Assembly: GCF_052324685.1 (NCBI RefSeq)
Contig: NC_135225.1
Location: forward strand, 2,802,950-2,866,949
Direction of reading: 5' to 3'
DNA length: 64,000 nt
Origin: Brachyhypopomus gauderio
Taxonomy: Eukaryota > Chordata > Actinopteri > Gymnotiformes > Hypopomidae
The notes beneath the pieces are model-generated. The model saw only the letters and a program-made list of their open reading frames with translations. It was not told the origin of the DNA and ran no database searches. Position numbers and translations under genes: made by a program. This document shows positions 1 to 11,668 of this stretch, piece after piece. Within the stretch, counting starts at the first letter, position 1. Each line of letters opens with the position of its first letter.

Positions 1-218
1 GACTCGTCGGCGTGTGTGCGTTTGCCCTGGTTTGTTTCTCGGAGGTGGTACTGGAGAAACGTCTCACAAGCCTCCGAGCCCACAGCAGGTCCGGGTTCTG
101 ACCCACCTCCACCAGGGTCCTCATGAGTGTGTTAGGACGTGCTGCCATACCGCCCCAGGTGATCGCTAGGCTGAGTAACCGGTCACGGATCATGCGATGG
201 TCTTCGTCAGTCGCTGTT
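1..218 (-). CDS. Partial exon of an unrecognised gene, running off the left edge
   Basis: On the minus strand a frame stays open from about position 217 to the window edge (about 72 codons). It reads DEDHRMIRDRLLSLAITWGG and then continues through MAARPNTLMRTLVEVGQNPD and LLWARRLVRRF. It is preceded by a pyrimidine stretch and an AG (219-220, or 214-215), as at a 3' splice site. Base composition is clearly richer in G+C than the following kilobase. The amphipathic, Leu/Arg-rich sequence looks like helical protein, but I do not recognise a family and assign no function. It could be an internal or terminal exon of the gene next to mrps26, or a chance open frame. Confidence 0.45.
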
Positions 219-1465
219 CTTGTGAGGGGAAAAAGATATTCACCCCGACACGTTAAATCTCAGTCATAACAGACCTGAGTTTTTAAAAGGGCACATACTG
301 CTCCACTATGGGTGGATATACAGGAAGTGCAGATGCAAACTGCGCATGTCTGGACATGTCCGAACGATGACGAAAGACCACGTGTGTGTGTGTGTGTGTC
401 TCCTCACTCACTCGCATTAGTAGTGACAATGAAGACTTTCCCCAGAAAAGTATTGAAATGCGTAAACATTTTCTAAACTGGTTTTCCTAAGGATGTCAGA
501 TGCTATTGCTGGTGTTTTATCTATCAGAGTGGACGCACTGACCTATAAACCATCAAGACAAAAATAATTACTTTGGTGCTGACTAATCATCCTACAAATA
601 AAACAGTGGCTAATATAATTCAACACTAATATACTTCAACACTAATGTACTTTAACACTTCAGGATCCTCCAGGATGACAGAGACTACATCCTTTAAAGC
701 CCGCATACTCAAATAGCGGCCCGCGGGGCTATCTATCTATAAAACAGTTTACGTTCGCTACCCCCCACCCCCGTAACCGGCACCCTCAGTAATTGAAAAA
801 AAATGTGGCCCTGCTTAAAGGATCCTCCACTAATCTCTCATAGACAAGATAAAAAACATTAAAGACATGTTCGTTAAGAGCAATATAACGGACCATTCAG
901 ATTTCAACTGTGATACTGTAGCCTGCAATCGATTTAAATATGCAATATATACACTTAACACAACCACTAGAATAAGTGGGACAAGAGTTATTACCAAATT
1001 TATATTGGAGAAACCAAGACTTGCTGATCGGTTTGTTGAACACCTTCAGACCATCAGGATTAAGAATATGTAATTTCCATTGGCAATGCATTGTAACGCA
1101 AATGGACACTGTATTAATAACATATCTGTTTGCATAGCCATTAGTAGCTATAGCAGCAATGAAAATAGAAAATTCAAAGGAACTGATCTTCACTACTGGA
1201 ACTTTAGAACCCCATAGAACAAATGTGATGACCTAACCATCAGAGCTGATGAAGGACGTCTGTCAGAAATGTCCTGTTTCTCTGGAAATGTTGTATACTT
1301 CACCACAGGTCCCTCAGTCACCCCCACCCCACCCTCATACCTTATCCACATCAGCTCTTTCAATCTGTCTTATTTTATATTATAAAGTGACATTACATTT
1401 GCAGAAGTCCCTATAATAATTATTATTATTCTTATAATAATTTCAGATCTGACAAATGACAGTTG
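219..1465. other. Intergenic stretch without a recognised gene
   Basis: AT-rich sequence between the left-edge exon and the 3' end of mrps26. It holds a short GT run near 383-398 and a G/C-rich patch near 716-770 that resembles an old interspersed repeat. Open frames here (for example 867-1073 and 897-1193) have no recognisable domain and AT-rich codon use. Confidence 0.6.
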
Positions 1466-1471
1466 TTTATT
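1466..1471 (-). other. Candidate polyadenylation signal of mrps26
   Basis: AATAAA on the minus strand about 120 bases past the mrps26 stop codon. It is the first canonical hexamer I noticed downstream. Confidence 0.45.
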
Positions 1472-1589
1472 GTAGTTACTGGTTCATGAGTAAAAAAAAA
1501 AAAACATGTTGATTCATGTCTGAATTCAATCTTTAGCAGCAATAAGGAAATTTCAGTCTTTTAAATCCTGGGATGTTGCTCACTCTCTC

Positions 1590-2198
1590 TTATTGCAGCA
1601 CAGTCTGTTTAACTACTCGTCCCTCTTTGTCTATAGCAAAGTTGTAGTTTTTCGGGTTGTCCAGCGCCTCCTCAATTCGTTGATCCAAATTCTCCAGTGT
1701 AATAAAATTCTTTGCCTCTTCCTGAAAAAAGGAAAGGATGCCAATATATGCATATGTATATAACTTTGTTTTCATTGTCTGTTGTATAGTATACTGCATT
1801 TTTTTCAGCATAAAGCATTGTCATTTTTCAGCAATGTGTTAGAAATACCACTCCTTGATCTATGCCAGATAGTTGGGTTCTTCGTTTTTGTCACACGTGG
1901 TCAATGCTGGTGATGAACGCAGCGCCACACAGAGGCCGTTTCTCGTTGTATCTCATCATTCTGCACTTTAGTGTTGGCCTCACCTGTAGTTGCAAGATCT
2001 CTCTCTCTCTCTCTTTGATATGATTCTCCAGCTCCTGCTGACGCAAGATGGCTGCTTCCTTTCTCTTCAGCTCTGCTTCCTCAACCTCCTTCTGCACACG
2101 CAGCTCTCTAACAGGCACACACACACACACACAAAATCACACACACACACACAAAATCACACACACACACACACAATCACACACACACACACACACAA

Positions 2199-2264
<66 letters not shown>

Positions 2265-3195
2265 AGTTGTAGAAAAAGGGCCGTGCATGTGCAATGGTAG
2301 ATTTTATTTATTGTGATTATTATGACCTACCGTATTTTACGCAGTCTGAGGTTCTCAGCATCATTCCAGGCCATTAATGTGCTGTGTTCCTCTGCCTCCT
2401 GTCGTGATTTCTCCTCTGCCAGAGAGCCGATCTCCTCCTCATATCGCTTCCTCAGCATCTCCTCTTTAAACTGCATCCTGCACACACATGGCGGCCCAGG
2501 TGTAACTGGACAGTGACAACTTCCGCTGTGTACTCTAGCACGCTGGGTGTGAAACCAAACAAGGGCTATGACGTTAAATTGCAGAATAACTTTGAGATTA
2601 AACAGGAATCACCACTTATATTTACATTATTTTTTTTTTTAATTAACCTGTAACTTTTGGTAATGTATGTTGTAGCGCTATGTATAAAAAGGGTTTCGAC
2701 TCCTAGCGATATGGTTCTACAGTATAGATGAAAATTTAAATGATTTAAAATCCAGTGTGTCAAACTACACCATCAACGTACAATTACTTACGGAATTCAG
2801 TATTCTCCACAACTAAATCAAACTGCCACGCTTATTTGTCCCTGAAGGGTCGTTATGTAGGTAGTTAATAAACTCCTTATGATGAGCACTCAGGTGTGTC
2901 ACACTGAGACCGCTTACCTGAGAGCTCTCATGATTAAGACCGCTTACCTGAGAGCTCTCATGATTAAGACCGCTTACCTGAGAGCTCTCATGATTAACGT
3001 GTATTCACTGAATCTTTCCTTCAGCACCACCATCTCGACCGGGTCCACCGGCGGCGGCGTCTTGATTCGGCCCACTTTACTCTTGGCTTTGGGGTCATTA
3101 CGCGACTTCCTTTCCCGTACAGTCTCAAGGATGCTGGTCCGAGGAGAGAGGAGGCGAACCACGGGAGCCCGGTTCCTAACTACTGCCTGAAACAT
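1590..3195 (-). CDS. mrps26: Mitochondrial small ribosomal subunit protein mS26 (MRPS26), 4 coding exons
   Basis: MRPS26 is a structural protein of the small subunit of the mitochondrial ribosome in the matrix. Coding exons on the minus strand are 2978-3195, 2331-2477, 1984-2107 and 1590-1721. All have GT-AG junctions and matching phases, giving about 206 residues (human protein about 205). Family landmarks are [19 protein letters not shown] followed by [12 protein letters not shown] near the N-terminus, RALRMQF across the exon 1/2 junction, the Lys/Glu-rich helix of exons 2-3, and [18 protein letters not shown] with [11 protein letters not shown] near the C-terminus. I chose the Met at 3195 ([11 protein letters not shown]) over the upstream in-frame Met at 3267. 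It gives the normal family length and a basic, Arg-containing leader suited to mitochondrial import. The exon 1 donor lies in a tandem triplication, and intron 2 carries a long CA/GT microsatellite ending next to exon 3. Confidence 0.93.
2115..2262. repeat. (CA)n microsatellite in mrps26 intron 2
   Basis: About 145 bases of CA repeats, interrupted by AAATC and ATC steps. On the gene strand this is a GT run that stops a few bases before the exon 3 acceptor at 2108-2110. Confidence 0.95.
2911..3000 (-). repeat. Three tandem 30-bp copies of the mrps26 exon 1/intron 1 junction
   Basis: Units lie at 2911-2940, 2941-2970 and 2971-3000. The first two are identical; the third differs only in its last three bases, where it joins unique exon 1 sequence. 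Each unit holds the coding end ATGAGAGCTCTCAG followed by GTAAGCG, so the splice donor is present three times. Only the donor in the 2971-3000 copy (exon end 2978) leaves the frame open. Reading through it meets an in-frame TAA (2974-2976). Confidence 0.9.
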
Positions 3196-3302
3196 GTTCC
3201 GTTCGTGTATATCACCGTTAACGTGATTCGTACGTGATTCGGTACGCAAATGTGATGGAGACAACACAGTGTGCTCACTTAACGTTGAGCCCTTGATGAC
3301 AG

Positions 3303-3338
3303 GCCGCCATATTGAAGACCTTTCACTGCGGAAGTGGT
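3303..3338. promoter_or_regulatory. Candidate mrps26 promoter elements: YY1-type and ETS/GABP-type sites
   Basis: The minus strand has CAATATGGCGGC at 3303-3314, matching the YY1 core ATGGCGGC. GCGGAAGTGG at 3329-3338 matches the ETS/GABPA (NRF-2) core CGGAAGT. They lie about 110-145 bases upstream of the start codon. Both motif types are common in promoters of nuclear genes for mitochondrial ribosomal proteins. The motifs are seen; binding is inferred. Confidence 0.5.
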
Positions 3339-3439
3339 TTCTCTGCTTCTACGGCGTCATCCTGTGTTCATGTACATAGTGCTGCCACTTAGTGGTGTAA
3401 AGCAGAAATTGTAAATTTCGCTGTAAATTGTCGAGAAGG

Positions 3440-4566
3440 GTATTACTGCAGGCTGGAAAACCTCCAAATGGGAGTGGCATAACTCCAAATGGGCGTGGCA
3501 TAACTCCAAATGGGAGGGACAACTCTCTAGAAGGCAGGGCGGAACTCGGAGAACTTTGAGAAGTTTGGTGGGTTTTCCGGGACATAGGAATGTGTAAACA
3601 TGCTGTATTAACGAAACCACAGTTATCCTGATGATACAATAAAACTATTGTTCACTTTTATATTGAGTTAATTCAACACATAGCCCTGCTTTACAGATCG
3701 CGATGTCCATTTTACTTACTAAACGCGTCTAATAGTTCGTGGGTTATATCCTGGTTTAATCCGCATCGTAATCAGTACTCTGTTTAGATTTCACGTTAAC
3801 TGTTTACATGTTTAGTTTTCGACTAAACTTTAAATTTAATTCCTCATCAAATCCGTCAGCACCGCCGGCGGTGGGGGCCGTCTTCGGGAGGAAGGCAGAA
3901 TACTAATTTTAAATTCATTTTAATTAATTCAGCTCGTGATCAATGGGTATGCATCAGAAACCAATGATTTATATCATTTATGGACATTAGTCAACAAACG
4001 CATTGTCATCAACTTTTTGTATAACAAAAACATTTTATTGAGAAATGGTTCTTTATGCCACCCTACCTCTTTCTTCATTGTGCAGACTAGAGACGGTTGT
4101 GCCATGCAAGGACGGACCTATTCTGCAAGGCTGTGTAGTCATTCCCTCTGGAATGTTCTCTCCCATCTCTTTTCATAAATGAACATTTATGGTTTGCATT
4201 TAATTTGAATGCAAGGTCCCATTAAGTTTTTGGTTTTACACAAGAACGAACAATTACTATGTGCATGTAGGCATTCTGCATTTGCTGTGCATAACACTAT
4301 TACTTACATTTAAAATCAAACATTTCATAGCATCAAGAAAATAGGTACACCATTTAAATGTATTTATATTTAATAGTATTGTACGGTTCGCTAAAGCAAA
4401 AACATAGTTTTTTTTTCTAAATGCTATCCTGATTTAAGTAACTAACTATAGCACAAAAAAAAATGAACAACTGATCTAAGAGAAGGCCACGCCCATTTGG
4501 AGTGAAGGTCGACCTGTTTGGAGTTTAGTCCCTCCTATTTGGAGCTGATCCAGCCTGCAGGAATAC
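3440..4566. mobile_element. Non-autonomous DNA transposon with terminal inverted repeats and iterated subterminal motifs (unclassified)
   Basis: The left end begins GTATTACTGCAGGCTGGA (3440-3457). The right end, read on the other strand, begins GTATTCCTGCAGGCTGGA (from 4566 inward), a 17 of 18 match. Just inside both ends a motif CTCCAAATGGG, with slight variants, is repeated three times per side (3470-3520 and 4488-4545) in mirror orientation. The interior is AT-rich and holds no recognisable transposase. I see no clear target-site duplication, so the superfamily is open. It may have inserted early, since flanks and interior look degraded. Confidence 0.6.
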
Positions 4567-6339
4567 GTACTTGAAATTGTCTACAAATCTGGACTTTATG
4601 AACGCCTTATTAAAATTAATTTCTGACATCACCAATCGAACAGTTTATTAGTATATTAAGCGTATTGTAGTTGTTATTTTACAATGTGTAATATGCTGAA
4701 CTGTACACCCTAAGTAATGAAAATTTTACCGTCGGTTTGCTGAACAGTCTCAGTACCAGAATTAAATAAGTTGCAATAAAACCTACGGGAGAAATATCGG
4801 TTGAACGAACTGTACAATCAAAACATGGAACATTTGGTAGATATTCGTAGTAATTTATCAAAGATCTTAGGTTATTGTTATTTTTATTCTCTTATTCTGA
4901 TTAGTTTACATAGATCAGAATCAGATTTGCAAAGTGTTTTACTTGTGCCTTGATGAGCGCACGTTTATCATTCCAAATATATAGACACTGATTAGCAGAC
5001 CTCAGCATAGAAAATAAACTTTAAAAAGACAAAATATTATAAAAGTGTAGTAAATTAGACTAGAATTTTACAAAGGATTATTGAATTTTAACAAATATAT
5101 TCGTACATAATCAAAGACATACGGATTCACACATGAAGAGTGTTTAAAGTGGTTTTATTCAGTAGGTATTTTTATAGGTGCAGAGCTACAGCACTGAGGG
5201 CTTCTCTGCTTGTTCCTATCCCACTAGTCATTATACACCCATGTTATTTGAATGGGTAGAGAAAACAGAAGCAGATGAGAATACACAGGAGTTCACTAGT
5301 GTGGAGTTTTATCAGTCATATCCCTCCCCCGGTTCCTCTTGCCTCTGTTCTACAATCGCAATATCTCTCTTGATCAGTCAAACAATTCCATCTTATTTTT
5401 CTTTGACATTATATTTTTACTTGGAACAATAAATCTTTAATTTAACATACTCACATGAAGTGAAATACATTTCATGAGTTCTATGAAAGCGCACAATATT
5501 AAAATGTAAGAAATTAAAGAAAAATATCAGTGATTTGCAAAAGAAGTGTTACAGCTCTCAGTGGAAATTCGACTTCTTATATGTAATAGACGGGTTACTT
5601 GCTACAAACACAGGGCCAGGAATGCAGACCAACATCCTGTTTGCAGATTCCAGGTTCAAAGGTCAGAAAAAGAACACCTCAGTATAATTCAAGGGCTTGA
5701 AACAGAATCCACCTTTACAAACAGTTGGCTAACAGTTTGCGTAGAAGGGGCCTGATCAGTCGTGATTGGTGCTTGGAATGAAACTGAGGAGGAAGAATTG
5801 GCAAACAGGATGTTGACTTCTGGCTGGGCAAGTGCCGTTCTTAGTTATATCTCCATGGCGGCCATCTTAGTTTGTTTAGAGTGTGAAGAAGAAGGGGGAA
5901 GATAGTGGTGTACCTCTTGTATAACACAAGGGCTCGTCTGTCTTTATAGCAGTATGCAGATAGGGTGAACATTAAGGGTAAGATGTCAGAACGTCAGGTT
6001 TTAGTACAGGAGTTAATGGTTGTGTATAAGCTTAGGAAGTCAAGGAAAAGGATAGTTGGTTTAGAGCACTGAGGCGAGGTGGGGTGTGAGGATTGAGGTT
6101 GTGGTGAGGAATCGTGTGTGATAGTTTAGGGTTGGTAAAGGTAATCGGAGAAACAGATCTATGGAGGATAACAAATTTAGAGACCAGTTGCTGTCTGGAA
6201 CATGAGGGATCAAGTTAAGGAACAGAGGTTAGAGGTTCTAGGGTCTGGAGCGGCTGGGTTGATGGTATGCAGAAATGAGGAAGGGCGATGGTGAGGGTTT
6301 GATGGAGATTATAAGGGTTAAAGGTTTGTAGGTTAGGGA
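4567..6339. other. Gene-free stretch between the transposon and the intermediate filament gene
   Basis: AT-rich sequence up to about 5900, then a moderately G-rich segment (5900-6340) that is the presumed 3' UTR side of the intermediate filament gene. No conserved domain is visible in its short open frames (4679-4861, 5178-5432, 5546-5755). Confidence 0.5.
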
Positions 6340-8500
6340 TTAGGCCAAAGCCTGCAGGGAACAAAACGTCAGGCGAAACTCCTCCCCCTCCAAAAGTTTC
6401 CTGTTGAAACAAACATGAATATCAGAACAGAGGGAGAACACAACTCTAGGAGGCTGAAAGCACTGCACTACATTTAATCTATGTCCCATTTCTCAATTTT
6501 GAAACATGCCACAAATAAAACGACTGTGATTGGTTTATTTGTGGTATTATGTAAGCTATGGTAGGACTGTGAGAAGGTTACTTGTAGGCTGCTATCTCGA
6601 TGTCCAGAGCCATCTTCACGTTCAGGAGGTCTTGGTATTCCTTCAAGTAACGTGCCATGTCCTCTTTGGCTTCAGTAATGTCTCTCTCCAGATCACCAAT
6701 CCTCCCCTACAACAACAAAGATTCATCAAAAACAGTTATTGCAGAAACTGAAATATGAACAGTACCGCTCAGTCATGCTCTCAAATATACTTTTTTTTCA
6801 CAATGTGCAATATAAAATGGTCAAATAATATGCCTTTGTGATGCTAACATGTTCGTCTACATGTGGTGCTGTGCTAATGGGCTAATGTCTTATACTAGGC
6901 ACATATCTGTTTCACCGTAACACCAGAAGTGTACAAACCCTGAAGACTGAGAGTAAAAACATGCAGTCATGAGTCATCATTGTTAGGAAGACTCAGCATT
7001 ATAACCCAGATGCTTTAGCTTACTGTAGCTGTATTGTTTCTCCCAGTGTATCAACACAATTCAAACAGGGAATACTGTCCCACTGTGTATACAAGTGGAC
7101 ACTGGGTTGTATTACAATATGTCATCATGTCACACGGCCTCTCAGATGTGGGCCACAACAGCGTGTAGTCTACATTATAGACGTTGGTTTATGATGCAGT
7201 CCCTTAGAAGTGAAGAGTCAGAAAACACTAGTGCTGAGCGTAGAGTTGGGTACACGTTTGAGTGGAGAGACATAGATTATTACATATTTATACCATCTCA
7301 TAACTATGCAACCCCCTTTTTTCATATTATCATGTAGCCTGTAGAAACACTGCAGTATTTCTTACACTGCAGTGTCTTCTGTTATGTGCTTGTGCAGGTG
7401 GAATATCAATCACTCCCCTCCGCACTTCTATTCCCTGTGCTCTCTGACTCTCACCACCCCCACGCTATATCTGTAGTGTGTGTGGTTGTGTTTGATGTAG
7501 AAGGCGTTTATCCATCATATGGTCTACGTGCTACCTGATACTTGACGACCTCCTTGCTCTGCGTCTCCTCCAGCTCGGCCAGCTGTGCGTTCAGCGAGTT
7601 GATGACGTTTCTCAGCGTCTCCACCTCGGCGGTGCAGGACAGAAGCAGGCGTCGGTACTCTGCCGTCTCGTCCCGCACCGAACGCACCGCCTCCTCCTGC
7701 TTGCCGGCAATCTGTGCCACGCTGGCCATCTTGCCCTGGTACCAGGCCTCCGCCACCTGCATGTTGCACCTGGCCATGCTCTCGTACTGGACCCGGATCT
7801 CCTTCAGGGCGGCCGTCAGGTCCGGCCGGTCCACGTGCAGCTCCACGCCGAGGCCGCACACCTTCACCTGCGCACGGAGCTGCTCCTGTTCCTCCGCAAA
7901 CACCTGCCTCAGGAAGTCCAGCTCACGCACCAGCAGGGCGGCGCTGGCCTCCGCGTCCGAGCTCCACAGCGCGGCCCGGCCCGCCTCCTCCCTGGCCAGC
8001 CTCAGCTCCTCCTCCGCCTCCTTACGCAGACGGGTCTCCTGCCTCCAGCGCTCCAGCAGCTGTGCGTGGGCCTCCTGCAGCTCGCCCCTCCGGGCCTCCA
8101 TCAGCGCCTTGTCCTGGGCCTCCTGGTGCAGCTGGTCACGGAGGTCCCGGGCCTCCTGCTGGTACAGCTGCTGCAGACGGGACGGTTGGCTACACTTGCG
8201 CCTCAGGGCCTCGAGCTGCAGCATCAGGGCCCGGTTCTGCTGCTCCAAGAACCGCACCTTCTCGATGTAGGAGGCGAAGCGGTTGTTCAGGCCCACCAGC
8301 TGCTCCCGTTCCTGGGCCCGGAGACCCAGCAGCTCCCCGGACGCCACGGCCAGGCGGTTCTGCTCCCAGCGCCCCATGGGCTCCGACTTCAGCAGCCGCC
8401 GTGATGAGGAGAGGGGTGTGTGGGAGAGGCGTTGGGCGCTGGAGTGCTCATCCCAGCGCCGGAACACAGACGGGGACGACACCAGAGGATTGTAGCTCAT
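6340..8500 (-). CDS. Type IV (neurofilament/alpha-internexin-like) intermediate filament protein, nearly tailless
   Basis: This encodes a cytoplasmic intermediate filament subunit, about 383 residues, in three exons: 7535-8500, 6582-6706 and 6340-6400. The head (about 1-68) is Ser/Arg-rich. The rod starts at the coil 1A motif [19 protein letters not shown], passes [20 protein letters not shown] (neurofilament-like) and [17 protein letters not shown] in coil 2. It ends with the helix-termination motif [20 protein letters not shown] and KLLEGEE. The large first exon and a 125-bp second exon follow the intron pattern of neurofilament-type genes, not the many-exon vimentin type. After the rod only about ten residues remain before TAA, so the long acidic tail of neurofilaments is missing. 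Exon 1 is very G+C- and Arg-rich compared with its surroundings. It could be an ina/nefl-like paralogue; I cannot name the orthologue. Confidence 0.82.
6707..7534 (-). other. Intron 1 of the intermediate filament gene
   Basis: 828 bases between the donor at 7533-7534 and the acceptor at 6707-6708. I see no further gene or clear repeat in it. Confidence 0.7.
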
Positions 8501-8683
8501 GATGCAGGAGTTGTTTTGTTTTTGGGTTTTTTTTTTTTGTTGATTTTTGCTTTTTTGGTTGGTTTTTAAATGATGTTAATGTATTATTAGGTGAGATTTT
8601 CTTCTAAGTCCCCCTTGTTCTGCACGCCATCGATGGAGATGAACCGGCACTGCACCAGTTCAGAAATACTGCAGAGCAGCGTG

Positions 8684-8690
8684 CTTTATA
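8684..8690 (-). promoter_or_regulatory. TATA box of the intermediate filament gene
   Basis: TATAAAG on the minus strand, about 185 bases upstream of the start codon. It is flanked by G/C-rich sequence and followed by a short presumptive 5' UTR. A CA run (8709-8742) lies just upstream. Confidence 0.6.
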
Positions 8691-8707
8691 GTAGACACAC
8701 AAACAAG

Positions 8708-8708
<1 letters not shown>

Positions 8709-8744
<36 letters not shown>

Positions 8745-9008
8745 AGCGCCGTCTCATTCTCAGCCAATAAGGTGCACAGCAGTGCAGCGAGGCTGGAGGT
8801 TGGTCTTGTGTTTCTTTCTCTGTCAGAAGAGCATTTGAGGAGGAAGGGCAGAGTTTAGCCATTTCCCCCAAGTAAGCGAAGGTCACAGGAAGACAAAGAA
8901 CACAAAAAATAAAGTTTGCAATATACATGATGTAACACGTACGTGATGAGTCAGGATGTAAGAGCAGTAGTGTGTGTGTGTGTGTGTGTGTGTGGGGGGG
9001 GGGGGGGG
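8709..9008. repeat. CA microsatellite (8709-8742) and GT/poly-G run (8971-9008)
   Basis: Two simple repeats upstream of the intermediate filament promoter: 34 bases of CA, and a GT run merging into about 15 G. Confidence 0.9.
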
Positions 9009-9605
9009 TGATGCTGGTCAGCGTTTGTGGGAGTGTGAGAAAGAGGAAAAAAGATGCTCAAACCACCAAAATTATACCATTTCCATCATTTTGAATTCAG
9101 AATTTTTCTAAAGGTAAATGTATGTATGGCAAATGTTGAACAGAAACCTTCTTGCAGAAAACAGAAAGGGCCATTGAGACACCCATGTTCTATTTTAATA
9201 TAATACATCTCAACTAATACACCACACAACATATGCTATTAAGTATTTTTTAAGTAATGAGGTGCCCACAACCCACTAAATCTTTAACTGAAGTTGCTAT
9301 AAATAATTATTAATTTAAGTACTTACTAAAGTAAGTAATACTAAGTAATGTAATACTAAAGTACTTTACCACTATATCAATATGAATATCATCACAGCAC
9401 ACAGAGAACACTTAAGCATCTATTAATCTACTACTGAATGTAGGAAGAGAACTGACTCTTGTGATGTCTGTTTAACACTCTCAATATAATCTGACTTTAC
9501 AATACACTCCTTCATTGTAAACAATAACTTCATCCCTACACTAACCTGACAGTTCATTATAAAACACATATACATACACTCACAGCTATTATATTTATAT
9601 AATAT

Positions 9606-9606
9606 A

Positions 9607-9687
<81 letters not shown>
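9606..9687. repeat. (AT)n microsatellite
   Basis: About 80 bases of almost pure AT dinucleotide. It produces long false open frames of alternating Ile and Tyr on the minus strand. Confidence 0.95.
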
Positions 9688-10454
9688 CGGACTGTAGTAG
9701 TGTTCTCACATGCATCTCCTTCATCACATCTCTGACCACAGCACCATTGTAAATACGATATTATTTGAGCTGGGAACAATTCACAACACAAAGTGAAATC
9801 TGGCAGCAGTGTCGTGGTTGTGGGTGATGAGGTAAAAACAGGTTTGTCAGGCACATCTGTGCTGCTGTTTTGATGAACTGACTCCTGCAAGACTCGTGAT
9901 TTAAGACTCGTTAAACGGCGCGGAAAAACACGAATCCAACCGATTCTTTAGAATAATGTTGTATATGTCGTTTTTATCATTTGTGTGTTTTTCATCACGT
10001 CATGCTGATGTTACATTCAGGGAGCCTGTAGTCATCACCTTCTTACTAAATCTTTGAGTAGGCAGGACAGATGAAGGCAGGAACAGAATGAAACACTCTG
10101 GGGAAAACGCTGCTGGTCCAGCCCACGTTACCCGTCCGGATCTATAGATCACTAATGCGGTTTCTTTGAGGCTCTGCGTCATTTTTAACAGTTGCTAGTT
10201 TTTGTAGCCACATCATCAATTATTCTAACTTCAGACATTGTCCTGTTAGCTAAAAGTAGTTTTGCAGATCAGCGTAAATTTAACATTAAGTCTTCGGACA
10301 ACTGAGAATGTGATTTGTGAGCTCTCAGAAAAACCTCAGATATAGTAACATTAATAAATACTTCCAGCTTATAACTTTAAATTCAGGTGCATATTACATT
10401 GTGTCCAAAAGGCATTCTTTATCTTTTGTTTGTTTAATTGCAGTTTTATGCAAT

Positions 10455-10970
10455 ATTAGGCTACATGGCCAAAGGATTGTGGATACCTGATCATCACACC
10501 GACGACCGTTGAAACTGGAGTATGTCTGATGATTTGTGCTCATTCAGCTGGTTGATAGGCTATTGAATGAGAAGTTCTGGGTCACGATCGATCTTCCTGT
10601 TTATCCCAAGGGTGTTCAGGGAAGTTGAGGTCAATGATCTTTGGTGTTTTTGCCACTGGAGTTCCTGCACATGAAACCCGTCAAAACTTTATGTACAGGG
10701 ATGCAATCAGACTGGGACAGAAATGGACCATCCGTATATTTCTATGCTGCTGTTTTCAGGTGCTCTGAACTCTGCAGTTCCACACTGCCTCTGTGGATGG
10801 TTACATGCTACATATTTTGCATTTGATGGCCACACTATTTCTAAGGTCTAAAGCTTCATGGCCAAGCTGCTATTGATCCTAGATGCTTCCTATTCACAAA
10901 AGCACTTGGCAGAAATGACATCAACTGAATTGAGAGTATCCATATAGTGCTTGGACATGGAGGAAAGGTT
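10455..10970. mobile_element. Degenerate, internally deleted Tc1/mariner-type element
   Basis: The left part (catggccaaaggattgtgga) and inner segments such as the stretch around 10860-10925 (GCTGCTATTGATCCTAGATG, then GCAGAAATGACATCAACTGA) resemble a very common fish Tc1-like repeat that I know from memory. The spacing is much shorter than a full copy and no transposase frame survives. Ends are not resolved. Confidence 0.5.
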
Positions 10971-11662
10971 AGGTAACACACGTGTTCATAGGCAGAGAAT
11001 AACCTGCTTAAATGGCGACTTCACAAACACTGAAGAGATACTAAAATAAGTTCCAACTATACCATTTCTATTGGAAAGTCGCTCAGATGCACACACTTTC
11101 AACATCCTATTAGCTACATGCAATGAACAAAGCTGCACTAAAATACATATAAACCACATATAAGCACTGGCATGTTCCTTTTCCTGCAATGACATTTTGA
11201 AGAAAAAATACATATATATTAAAAATGAAAAAGGAGGTTGGTATTTTGTATAATAATAAATCAAAATTGTAATAGCTTTTTGTATGGTAAATGGGTCAAA
11301 TATCATTTTAGCTGGCACACACACAAACACACAAATAGTTTTGATATGTTTATTACACTTTTTAAAATGCTGTTTCATTTGCCCATAATGAGATTAATCC
11401 TCCCCATACACTATAAAAACCAAATTCTTCATTTAAATCTGTAACTAAAACCCCATAATGGGCAGAAAGAGTGTGTCGGGGTTAAAACAAGTGCAGAACA
11501 CAATTTAGACTAATGAAGACAAAACAGGCCCTGGTGTAAGACATAAAAATGTCATTTAAAATCCTTCATAGAAACCAACAGTAACCAACTTGCCAACAAA
11601 GAAATAAACATTTGCAGCGAGTCTGCCTTTAATCCAACTTTCAATGCTAAGGACATAAAAAG

Positions 11663-11668
11663 TTTATT
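11663..11668 (-). other. Candidate polyadenylation signal of the ttc31-like gene
   Basis: AATAAA on the minus strand about 360 bases past the stop codon at 12025-12027. Another lies near 11349. Which one is used cannot be told from sequence. Confidence 0.3.

Noticed and set aside
7542-8502. Long plus-strand frames (up to 262 codons) opposite the intermediate filament gene
   Set aside because: Antisense shadows of a G+C-rich coiled-coil exon, with no domain and odd Ser/Arg/Pro composition.
9423-9890. 155-codon minus-strand frame rich in alternating Ile and Tyr
   Set aside because: It is produced by the AT microsatellite at 9606-9687.
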